The translations under genes were made by a program, and so were the position numbers. A model generated the notes under the pieces. It saw only the letters and a program-made list of their open reading frames with translations. It ran no database searches and was not told where the DNA came from. A DNA stretch of 64,000 nt from Chryseobacterium tagetis (lineage in GTDB: Bacteria; Bacteroidota; Bacteroidia; Flavobacteriales; Weeksellaceae): positions 186,001 to 250,000 of the forward strand of contig NZ_JAERSE020000002.1 in the NCBI RefSeq assembly GCF_016735585.2. The letters are read 5' to 3'. Of the stretch, positions 50,322-58,349 are shown one piece after another (position 1 is the stretch's first letter; the number at the start of each line of letters is the position of its first letter).

Positions 50322-50386
50322 GTACTGATTTAAATATTTTGCAAATATAAGTATAATTAAGAATATCTTTAAGTGAATTAAATCAT

Positions 50387-52315
50387 TTAAGGAACTAACC
50401 TAATCACTCTATAGCCAGTATTTACGTAAGCACCATTGGCTTTTGACTTTACAAATTCAAATTTGGTCGCCAACTGAGTCTGTACTTTATTCATTTGTCT
50501 GAAGATCTCTCCTTTTTTATTTTCTCTTGTCAGCATGTCATTCACAACATCGAACCCGATAATAGCATATTTCGGAGGCGTTTTGCAATATTTACTTTTG
50601 TACGCTGCTAAAATTTCTTTTTCGAAGCTGCCGTCTGCATTAATTTTTCTATCCATAAGATAGACTAAATTCGCCTGACTAAGCTCATCTACTTTTTTCT
50701 CAAAAACAGGTGCATAATACATACTGAATGCTTTTATTCCCTGTACGTCTTTGGAAAGCGAAATTACTTTATTTGCAAAAGCTTCTCCCACGTCATTACT
50801 GTCATTGGCTAAAATAGCAATCACAGGAGCAGACTGTCCCGTCATCATATTCTGATCTAATTGAATTTCAGAAGCTGAATTAACGATCACCACATTAGGT
50901 TTTTTAAGCACTTTTTCTAAACCGCTCTTGATATAATTTGCATTCGTTTTTTTACTGTCTGCAACAATATAAATTTTCTGATCAGAGTAAGTACCTCTTA
51001 CTTCATCCACTATTTTATCTGCATAGGTCTGATCGTTTGTTTCTACAATGATCAGGTTGCTATAGTTATATAATTCCGGAGAGTTGGCAAAAGGAGCAAC
51101 AATCGGTATTTTTTGATTTTTCGTAAAGTCTAAAACATCAATGACATTTGACTTGAAGAACGGGCCGATAATCAAATCCGTATTATCAGGATTGATTTGT
51201 GTCAAAGAGCTTTTAAAAGTTCCCTCGTTACCGGAATCCACGATCTTAATTTCCAGCTTCTGACCGTTTCTTGCGTTTCTTTCGATGGCAACTTTTGCCC
51301 CTGTAAGGAAATCCATCGCCATGGTTCTATACTGCGTTTCGTTGGTACTGTATCCGAAAGGAAGCATTAAAACAACACTTAAAGCATCTCCGTTTTTCTT
51401 TATATAAGCAGGATCTTGTTTTTTGATTTTTAAAACCATTCCCGCTTTTAATCCGTGTGATAAATCAGGGTTCAGAGCGATTAATTCATCAATAGAGATT
51501 CCGAATTTATTTACAATAGAGAAAACCGTATCTCCCTGCTGAACGGTATAGGTAACGAAATCGTCCCCTGCAACAGCTTCTGAGGTTGTAACAGTTTTTG
51601 CACTTCCTGAATCCATTTTCTCTTTTGAGTTAACTGGTTCAGAAGCTATGTCTGTATTTGTTTTTTTAACGATAATTTTTTCTCCCGGCTTCAATCCTCT
51701 TTCTTCTAACCCTGGGTTTAAAGTAAATAATTCTTTTTGGGTAATGTTGAATTGTTTTGAAACTCTATAGTAATTATCTTTGGCCTGTATAACGTATTCT
51801 CCGTCTGCAACGGTATTAGTATCGGCAGGTTTCTCAACAGGTTTAGAGGTTACTGTTGGTGTAGTTACAGCAACATGTTGTTCATTTCCTCCATATTTTT
51901 TGATGTTTTCTAGAGGTAAAGTGATCTCGTCTCCTATTTTCATGTGAGACTCAAGATCAGGATTGAGCGTTCTAAGATCTGCTTCGGAAATATGGTATTG
52001 CTTCGTAATTCCGTAGATGGTCTGTTTCGGCTGTAAAATAATTTTCCCCGACTGAGAAGCAGTATTTGTCTTTGGTTTTTCAACAGTGGTTGTTTTAGAC
52101 ACTGAAGCCGTTCCTGATTTCACTGTTAAAATATCACCAATAGCCAATTTCCCTTCTTTAAATTTAGGGTTCAGTTTAAGTAATTCATCGACAGTTATTC
52201 CGTATTTTTTAGCAATATTGTAAGGAGTATCTCCTTTAACAACGGTATGTGATTTCTGAGCAGATGCTCCTAAAACCATACATAAACTGGACAAAATAAA
52301 AAACCTCTTTATCAT
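50387..52315 (-). CDS. Four-LysM protein with a periplasmic-binding-protein (LpoA-like) domain
   Basis: The 642-residue protein has a signal peptide (…GASAQ), four LysM repeats (about 22-66, 90-137, 172-218, 254-300; each with a GDT/KDN…I…Y/FxI…ELxxLNP pattern) and a C-terminal type 1 periplasmic-binding fold (about 310-642: DALSVVLMLPFGY, IKIVDSGNEGTF, NTDLIIGPFFKSN, KIYIVADSK). LysM units bind peptidoglycan. The binding-fold domain resembles LpoA-type activators and amino-acid receptors. A cell-wall-linked sensing or activation role is inferred. It lies between bshC and fabD. Confidence 0.88.
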   Translation of the reverse strand: MIKRFFILSSLCMVLGASAQKSHTVVKGDTPYNIAKKYGITVDELLKLNPKFKEGKLAIGDILTVKSGTASVSKTTTVEKPKTNTASQSGKIILQPKQTIYGITKQYHISEADLRTLNPDLESHMKIGDEITLPLENIKKYGGNEQHVAVTTPTVTSKPVEKPADTNTVADGEYVIQAKDNYYRVSKQFNITQKELFTLNPGLEERGLKPGEKIIVKKTNTDIASEPVNSKEKMDSGSAKTVTTSEAVAGDDFVTYTVQQGDTVFSIVNKFGISIDELIALNPDLSHGLKAGMVLKIKKQDPAYIKKNGDALSVVLMLPFGYSTNETQYRTMAMDFLTGAKVAIERNARNGQKLEIKIVDSGNEGTFKSSLTQINPDNTDLIIGPFFKSNVIDVLDFTKNQKIPIVAPFANSPELYNYSNLIIVETNDQTYADKIVDEVRGTYSDQKIYIVADSKKTNANYIKSGLEKVLKKPNVVIVNSASEIQLDQNMMTGQSAPVIAILANDSNDVGEAFANKVISLSKDVQGIKAFSMYYAPVFEKKVDELSQANLVYLMDRKINADGSFEKEILAAYKSKYCKTPPKYAIIGFDVVNDMLTRENKKGEIFRQMNKVQTQLATKFEFVKSKANGAYVNTGYRVIRLVP

Positions 52316-52353
52316 AATAGATCGTTATTATTTACAAAAATACTTCTTTAAAA

Positions 52354-53940
52354 TTAAATGGCAACAATAATCAATTTGGATTCCTGAACCACCATTTCTT
52401 CTAAACAAGTTTCAAGCCATGAATACCCAAAGTCAGCAAAAAACACGCTAAAATTGTAGACTCTTTCCTGCCAGTTTTTGGAAGGATGTACATCCAGAAA
52501 CAGGTTTTCCAATCTTTCCAGTAATTCGCTTTGTTTTATTTTTTCTGCATGAAGAAGACGTTTTTTCATTCTGTTAAATGATTTCAGTTGTCTCACCTCT
52601 TCTGCTTTCACCATATTTCCAAAAGATTTTTCTGTAGTTTCTGCAACAGCTTTCAGTTCAGAAAAATTATTGACCAACAGGTTTTCTTTTTCTTCTAACA
52701 GTCTTAGAATACTATTATCTTCAACTATTTTATGATTGATAATGGTAGTGAAGTTTTCAAAGAAATCCTCTATTTTAAGATTCAGCTTCTGAATTTTCCC
52801 GATTGTCTTTTCTTTTAAAAACAGCATTGAATTTCTCGGAATGAGAACCGGAAAAGAAATATTTATTTTTTTGAAATAATCTTTCAACTCCAGCCAATAC
52901 ATGATCTCTGCATTTCCTCCGATATAAGCCAAATTAGGTAAAACACATTCCTGATACACCGGACGCATCAAAGCATTGGGACTGAATTTTTCAGGAGTGC
53001 TTTCCAGTTCGTTCAAAATTTCTTCTTCCGTGAACGAAATATTTTTATCTACAACAAAATAGTTTTTCCCATCAAAATCAATTCGGTCTCTAGTTTCTGA
53101 AAGATAAAACAAATTAATCTCACGGGGGTTTACCTGAACTTTTCCGTATTTCTCGGTAAGGAAATCAACTTTTTCTTTGGACGCTTTATTTAAGCCAAAA
53201 TTCAGCAGCTCATCTTTGAAAATATCTTTAACCTGATTTTTAAGTTCTTTTGAGTCTCCGTCCAAAATCAACAATCCAAATTCAGAGAACAGTCTGTTTA
53301 CCAAAATCCTGATCGCATCTGTCAGTGTATTTCCTGTTTTGTAAGATTCTTTTAACATCAAAATCAATTCTGTCCCAAAAATAGAATCTTTGAATTCTTT
53401 CTCAAATTCTGAAATAAAGTGGGTATCATGAATATGGATTCTTCCTACAGCACCACCCGATTTTTCGTTGGTTTCGTAATAATTGGCTTCTGTTTTAAAA
53501 TGGTTGATCTCCACAAAATCGTGATCTTCTGAAGCCATCCAGTATACCGGAACAAAATTAAAATCCGGAAAGTTTTCTTTTAAGTATGTACATGTTTTTA
53601 CCGTTTGTAAAATCTTGTACACAAAGAAAGCCGGGCCCGAAAAGAGATTAAGCTGATGACCTGTAGTGATTGTGAATGTATTCGGCTGCTTTAAGCTCTC
53701 TAAATGTTCTTGCTGTTTCGAAGAAAGCTTAACATCTGAAAGCTGCTTTTCGAGAGCATTAAATAAAACCGTTCTTTGTTCTGAAGAAAAAGCATTCTGC
53801 TTTACATAAATCTGATTTCTAAAATTATCTATAGAAAATGTATTTTCTTCAAATCCCTCAATTTTCTGATTCAAAAAGTCTTTTACTAACTGAGGAATGC
53901 TTTGTATATCCTGAAATGATATTTTATTAATAGTTTTCAA
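52354..53940 (-). CDS. bshC: Bacillithiol biosynthesis cysteine-adding enzyme BshC
   Basis: BshC is thought to join cysteine to glucosaminyl-malate in the last step to bacillithiol. The 528-residue protein has the family's TGHQLNLFSGPAFFVYKILQTVKT (shown in part; begins about 93) and FVPVYWMASEDHDFVEI, and a long C-terminal coiled coil (about 375-465). The catalytic role of BshC is known mainly from genetics. bshA and bshB are not in the window. It lies between the LysM protein and the putative porin. Confidence 0.92.
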   Translation of the reverse strand: MKTINKISFQDIQSIPQLVKDFLNQKIEGFEENTFSIDNFRNQIYVKQNAFSSEQRTVLFNALEKQLSDVKLSSKQQEHLESLKQPNTFTITTGHQLNLFSGPAFFVYKILQTVKTCTYLKENFPDFNFVPVYWMASEDHDFVEINHFKTEANYYETNEKSGGAVGRIHIHDTHFISEFEKEFKDSIFGTELILMLKESYKTGNTLTDAIRILVNRLFSEFGLLILDGDSKELKNQVKDIFKDELLNFGLNKASKEKVDFLTEKYGKVQVNPREINLFYLSETRDRIDFDGKNYFVVDKNISFTEEEILNELESTPEKFSPNALMRPVYQECVLPNLAYIGGNAEIMYWLELKDYFKKINISFPVLIPRNSMLFLKEKTIGKIQKLNLKIEDFFENFTTIINHKIVEDNSILRLLEEKENLLVNNFSELKAVAETTEKSFGNMVKAEEVRQLKSFNRMKKRLLHAEKIKQSELLERLENLFLDVHPSKNWQERVYNFSVFFADFGYSWLETCLEEMVVQESKLIIVAI

Positions 53941-53953
53941 CCTGGTGTAAATT

Positions 53954-55891
53954 TTAGTTGAACATATACCATACTATTCCGATATTTAACCTAAAGTCAT
54001 AGGTAGGATAATGTGGAAATGCATATGCTTTGTTGTGTGAAAGAAGGGTTCCAACTTGTTGCCCCTCTATAAAAAAGAACATTTTTTTAACCTTCATATT
54101 GAAATACGCATCAATCATAGGCTGTCCTCCAATTGAGAAAGAGTTTGCAGAAGGTAAAATGTATTCGTTAAGTATCGGGAAATATTCTCTCGATGCAAAT
54201 TTTGAGAAATAATAGGCTTTTATACCCACCTGAACTTCTGCAGCGTCTTTAAATGCTTTTGCCTGATAAAAGAAATTGGCTCTTCCAATAAAGCTTGGCA
54301 TTGGTAAAAGATCTTTATTAGTCAGTGCATTTTGAATCTGTACTCTTGTATTCAGATGAAATTTACCATAACTAAAGGTAGCATCTCCTCCGATCTGAGA
54401 AATGTTCAATGAGCTATTGCTTTGCTGAGGCTTTGCACTGCTATCAAAATAGGTGTAATTATCTATTCTAAAATAATTGACAAACAATTCTGTTTTAAAC
54501 CATTTCAAATTAATATTACCTCCAATCTCTGTCACAGTTTGATTTTTAGCATCCTGCAAATAATAATTGAACTTTTTATACACAGAAGTATTCATCAGAT
54601 AATTGAAAGACGGATAAACACTCTGGAAATTCACTTTTGCATTGACAAAGTAATCTTTTATCGGTTCAAATTTTAAGTTGTTCGTTGTTTTAAGGTAGGT
54701 TCCGAACTGGCTTCCATTAGAAAATTCAAGAAATGAGTTCAACTGGATTTTGTCTAATAATTTAACCTGTAAATTTCCGACTGCACCAATTCTGTTTTCT
54801 TTAAGCTCATTAGGAATGACAAGATCTGTCAGCGAAACTTCTGAAGCACCAAATTTTAACATTTGATATCGAACCCCTGCATCAAGTTTGAATTTTTCAT
54901 TATCAAAAACCAAACTGAATGTGTTGCTAAAGTTATCTGAATATTTTTTTGAGACATACGGTACTCCATTCACAATTTCAGCAGGAAGGCTGTACCAATA
55001 AGATTCTAAGCTTGTCTGTCCATAATAATATTTATTTCCTTCATGAGAAAGGGTATGTCTTATTTTAAACGGAAACTTTTCTGAATTAAAAGGTGTTAAC
55101 TGGTGAGTTAAATAGTATCTTCTATAGGAAAACTGTGAGCTTGAAGTCGCGAGATTAACCTGAACATTCTGTCTGTTGCTTGAATTGCTATCTCCGGTCT
55201 GAAAAACACTGTCAATGGCGATTCCTCCGTTTTCCTGATTGTTTACATTCTGATGTAAGTAATGGGCAAATAATTCATAATTTCCTTTTTTAGAAACATA
55301 GTGCCCTGAAAACAAGGTATTATTATTCGCCGCCAAAGTATTTCTGTATAAACCTTGGGAACGAAGTCCCATATATTCTAATGCAAAATTAAATCTCTTC
55401 CCTATATTTTGGGTATAAGTAGATTTCAGAGCTGCTCCATTTTTCATTGCATTATGATATACAAATGTTGCGGTAGGTGTTTTCACATCATAATAGTGGA
55501 CATCATCAACGCCTAAAATCCCATACGACTTGTTGGTTGGAAGTAAGGCAAGGTTTTGTTCTGCATTCACTTCATAAGACAAGGGATTGAATCCAGAGCC
55601 TATATTCGCAAGCTGAGCTTTTCCAAAGTTATCTCTGTTATTGTATTGTGAAAAAACATTTGTTTTATCAAACGTCAATACGGTATCAAAAACCTTCTTT
55701 TCACCATATTGCTTTTGATATAAGTAATCGTTAATCGTAGGCTTAAATATTTTTAAAGAGTCTTTTTTCCCTGAATCAATGATTAAGGAGTCTCCTTCTC
55801 TTTTGGGAGCCACTTTTTTATCTTTAGTATTAACAATTTGAGCATGAGCTGTAAAACCCAGAAAGAGTATGATAAGAAATATGTATTTCAT
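53954..55891 (-). CDS. Putative porin (outer-membrane barrel)
   Basis: The 645-residue protein has a signal peptide (MKYIFLIILFLGFTAHAQ), a short periplasmic segment and a long run of amphipathic strands ending RLNIGIVWYMFN, as in the Bacteroidota putative-porin family that I recall as DUF4289. Landmarks are NIGSGFNPLSYEVNAEQNL, GVDDVHYYDVKTPTATFVYHNAM and YHNAMKNGAALKSTYTQN. Substrate unknown. It sits 13 bp upstream of bshC, so the two may share a transcript. Confidence 0.8.
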   Translation of the reverse strand: MKYIFLIILFLGFTAHAQIVNTKDKKVAPKREGDSLIIDSGKKDSLKIFKPTINDYLYQKQYGEKKVFDTVLTFDKTNVFSQYNNRDNFGKAQLANIGSGFNPLSYEVNAEQNLALLPTNKSYGILGVDDVHYYDVKTPTATFVYHNAMKNGAALKSTYTQNIGKRFNFALEYMGLRSQGLYRNTLAANNNTLFSGHYVSKKGNYELFAHYLHQNVNNQENGGIAIDSVFQTGDSNSSNRQNVQVNLATSSSQFSYRRYYLTHQLTPFNSEKFPFKIRHTLSHEGNKYYYGQTSLESYWYSLPAEIVNGVPYVSKKYSDNFSNTFSLVFDNEKFKLDAGVRYQMLKFGASEVSLTDLVIPNELKENRIGAVGNLQVKLLDKIQLNSFLEFSNGSQFGTYLKTTNNLKFEPIKDYFVNAKVNFQSVYPSFNYLMNTSVYKKFNYYLQDAKNQTVTEIGGNINLKWFKTELFVNYFRIDNYTYFDSSAKPQQSNSSLNISQIGGDATFSYGKFHLNTRVQIQNALTNKDLLPMPSFIGRANFFYQAKAFKDAAEVQVGIKAYYFSKFASREYFPILNEYILPSANSFSIGGQPMIDAYFNMKVKKMFFFIEGQQVGTLLSHNKAYAFPHYPTYDFRLNIGIVWYMFN

Positions 55892-55936
55892 TTATTGCTT
55901 TTGTGTAGCAAAAATAAGAAATAATGGGGAATAAAA

Positions 55937-55960
55937 AACCCCGTCTTTTGACGGGGTTCT
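55937..55960 (-). terminator. Terminator of the second SusC/SusD operon
   Basis: Stem AACCCCGTC-TTTT-GACGGGGTT (55937-55958), T-rich on the minus strand beyond. Confidence 0.9.
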
Positions 55961-55981
55961 CATAATAATTAAGAAATTTAA

Positions 55982-56788
55982 TTAATTTTTCACTAATACA
56001 AATTGGTTTCCAGTAGAAGATCCTGCAGCACCAGAAAAATTAAGATTAGAAATATTTATAGCCCCAGTACAAAAGTTTACTGTTCCACTACCACTAAGAG
56101 ACAGCGTACCAGTTGTTCCTCCATAATTAAAAGGCTCATTAGAAACTAACTGAACGCTACCATCATTTGCAACAGTTACAAGCATGTAAGATGTACTTGC
56201 ATTGCTAATATAAGGATTGTTAGTTGATAATATCTTAAACTGATTAGCTGCTAGCCCCGGCTGTACAGTAACCAAATCACCTGCTTCATAGTCTTCCCAA
56301 GTATCAGTTACAACTTTATAGGTTCCTGTAAATGGAGCCATGTTAAAATCACATGATTTTGTATATCTTAAAATATAAGTCTGGTCAAACGTTGCATTAG
56401 GAATTGATGAAGACTGTAATTTAAACACAATTACTTTTGCCTCAACAGTTGCAGTAGCCTCAAGAAGTTTTACTTGGAATTGGCCACCAATTTGACCTGC
56501 ATTTACAGTAACCTCTGGAGCTACAATTTGAAAGTCAACACCTTCAACCGCTGTTGAAACAGTTTTATCAACAACTAATTTAACTTGCGCAGCTCCTGAT
56601 AAAGACTGCACTGTTCCAAAATCAATATTTGCTATCGTCGATCCTGTGCCTTGTTTTACAACAGCTTCACCATTTACTCCTTTATTAAAATGTAAGTAAG
56701 GTTGCCCTTCATAAACTTCTGCCTCATCTTTACAACTGCTAAGTAAAAAAATAAAAGAGGCTAATATTAAAAACGCAATTTTTTTCAT
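55982..56788 (-). CDS. Surface lipoprotein of the second SusC/SusD operon
   Basis: The 268-residue protein has lipobox LSSC (Cys19) followed by KDEAEVYEG. Residues about 30-150 form a DUF4843- or Calx-beta-like Ig domain (PYLHFNKG, VEGVDFQIVAPEVTVNAGQIGG, VIVFKLQSSS), then a Cys-containing beta domain with MAPFTGTYKVVTDTWEDYEAGD and CTGAINISNLNFSG. Such lipoproteins after SusD often bind substrate as surface glycan- or peptide-binding accessories. It is 14 bp after SusD and its terminator follows. Confidence 0.78.
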   Translation of the reverse strand: MKKIAFLILASFIFLLSSCKDEAEVYEGQPYLHFNKGVNGEAVVKQGTGSTIANIDFGTVQSLSGAAQVKLVVDKTVSTAVEGVDFQIVAPEVTVNAGQIGGQFQVKLLEATATVEAKVIVFKLQSSSIPNATFDQTYILRYTKSCDFNMAPFTGTYKVVTDTWEDYEAGDLVTVQPGLAANQFKILSTNNPYISNASTSYMLVTVANDGSVQLVSNEPFNYGGTTGTLSLSGSGTVNFCTGAINISNLNFSGAAGSSTGNQFVLVKN

Positions 56789-56802
56789 AAGTTTTGTTCT
56801 AA

Positions 56803-58335
56803 TTAATTATATCCAGGGTTTTGTTGAACATTAGGATTCGCATTAATCTCATCCAACGGAATAGGAAGCGTAAATCTATAATCGCTAGCAGGTAAAGTTA
56901 ATGGTAAATTCTGGTTATCGTCATCATACTTATCTCTATCTATTCCAACACCAGCTGCTACTCCCATTCTTTTCAAATCCAAATAACGGTGTCCTTCAAA
57001 ACATAACTCTCTTCTTCTTTCTAAAAGTATATCTGCATATGCTTGTTGAGCAGACGTATATGTAATTGTAGCTGCTAAACTTCCTTTAGACCTAGTACCT
57101 CTGATTGTTCTCACACGGGTAGCCGCTGTTGTCAAATCACCTTCGTGAACAGCAACTTCAGCCAAAATAAGATACATTTCAGATAGTCTAAACATTTTAA
57201 TGTCATTTCTCAATCTCATAGTAGCACTAGCTAAAGATCCTGATTTACCCGGATATTTATTAATCACAATAACATCATCTTCTCTAGGATTTGGTCCTGT
57301 TGGATATAATTGATCAAACTGACTAGATCCGTCAACAAATACATCTTTTCTGATGTCGCCACCTGGAATTTGATCATCAATAAGATCATATAATTTTCTA
57401 CTCATATCGAAAGTAACTGATCCATCGATATCTGTCGAGTTGGTTGTCCATAGACTAGCAATATTTGACCAAGAACCTACAGCACTATTAGGTCTATATA
57501 AAGACCATAAAATCTCTCCTCTTGCTGTATCGTTCCAAATTGTAGGATAAGCTGTAGGATTAGATAATGATAAACCACTAGTAGTAACGGCAGCAGTAGC
57601 ATTAAGCTTTGCATTAACATCATCCCCTTTATAATTGTAATATCTTGCAGCAATAGCATTGATAGCAGGCTTCTGTAAATAATGTTGTACGGAAGCACCA
57701 CCTGTCGTTACACTTGATGTGTTAAAATTGGTAAGTGCATATTGTAAATCTGATTCAATCAATGCAAAAACCTCAGAATTTTTAACTCTAGGTAATTTTG
57801 TTTCTAAAATATTTGCAGGTTCCGTGCTTAGCATTACACCTAATGCATTAGGATCTTTCATATTTGTAGAAAAATAAGACTCTAAAGTGACATATGCATA
57901 AGCTCTTAAAGCTCTTGCATGAACTATAATATTAGTATATGTTGCTTTATCTGTAGTACTAAGAGTATTATAATTAATCAATTTACTTCTATCCAAAAGG
58001 ATATTAACCTTATTAATTATGTTATAATTGCTTACCCAAAGTCCAGATGCATCACCAGAAGTTGAATTTAAAACCCATCGGTGAGTTAAAATGTCACTGG
58101 TACTTACCCCAGCTAAACCATAGCCTACTTCATCTGTAAAAAGTGAAGTGAAGAAAATTTCATTTAGAGGATCTACAGCGGGATAGACGCTACCGTTAAG
58201 AAACAACTTCATGTCATCAACAGTTTTAAAAACAACTGTCGCATCATTAATTTCACTATCTTGAACTATATCTAGTGCATCATTACACGATGACATCACT
58301 AGAAAAACTGATAATATATAAAATATTTTTTTCAT
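56803..58335 (-). CDS. SusD/RagB-type nutrient-binding lipoprotein, second copy
   Basis: The 510-residue protein has lipobox MSSC (Cys17), and TPR-like helices with IVHARALRAYAYVTLESYF, NAIAARYYNYKGDDVNAKLNA, MFRLSEMYLILAEVAVHEGD, and the SusD C-terminal LLERRRELCFEGHRYLDLKRMG. Only loosely similar to the 41320 protein. It lies between the SusC and lipoprotein genes (14 bp each side). Substrate unknown; no hydrolase is nearby, so a glycan role has no local support. Confidence 0.93.
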   Translation of the reverse strand: MKKIFYILSVFLVMSSCNDALDIVQDSEINDATVVFKTVDDMKLFLNGSVYPAVDPLNEIFFTSLFTDEVGYGLAGVSTSDILTHRWVLNSTSGDASGLWVSNYNIINKVNILLDRSKLINYNTLSTTDKATYTNIIVHARALRAYAYVTLESYFSTNMKDPNALGVMLSTEPANILETKLPRVKNSEVFALIESDLQYALTNFNTSSVTTGGASVQHYLQKPAINAIAARYYNYKGDDVNAKLNATAAVTTSGLSLSNPTAYPTIWNDTARGEILWSLYRPNSAVGSWSNIASLWTTNSTDIDGSVTFDMSRKLYDLIDDQIPGGDIRKDVFVDGSSQFDQLYPTGPNPREDDVIVINKYPGKSGSLASATMRLRNDIKMFRLSEMYLILAEVAVHEGDLTTAATRVRTIRGTRSKGSLAATITYTSAQQAYADILLERRRELCFEGHRYLDLKRMGVAAGVGIDRDKYDDDNQNLPLTLPASDYRFTLPIPLDEINANPNVQQNPGYN

Positions 58336-58349
58336 TGTAATAATTTAAT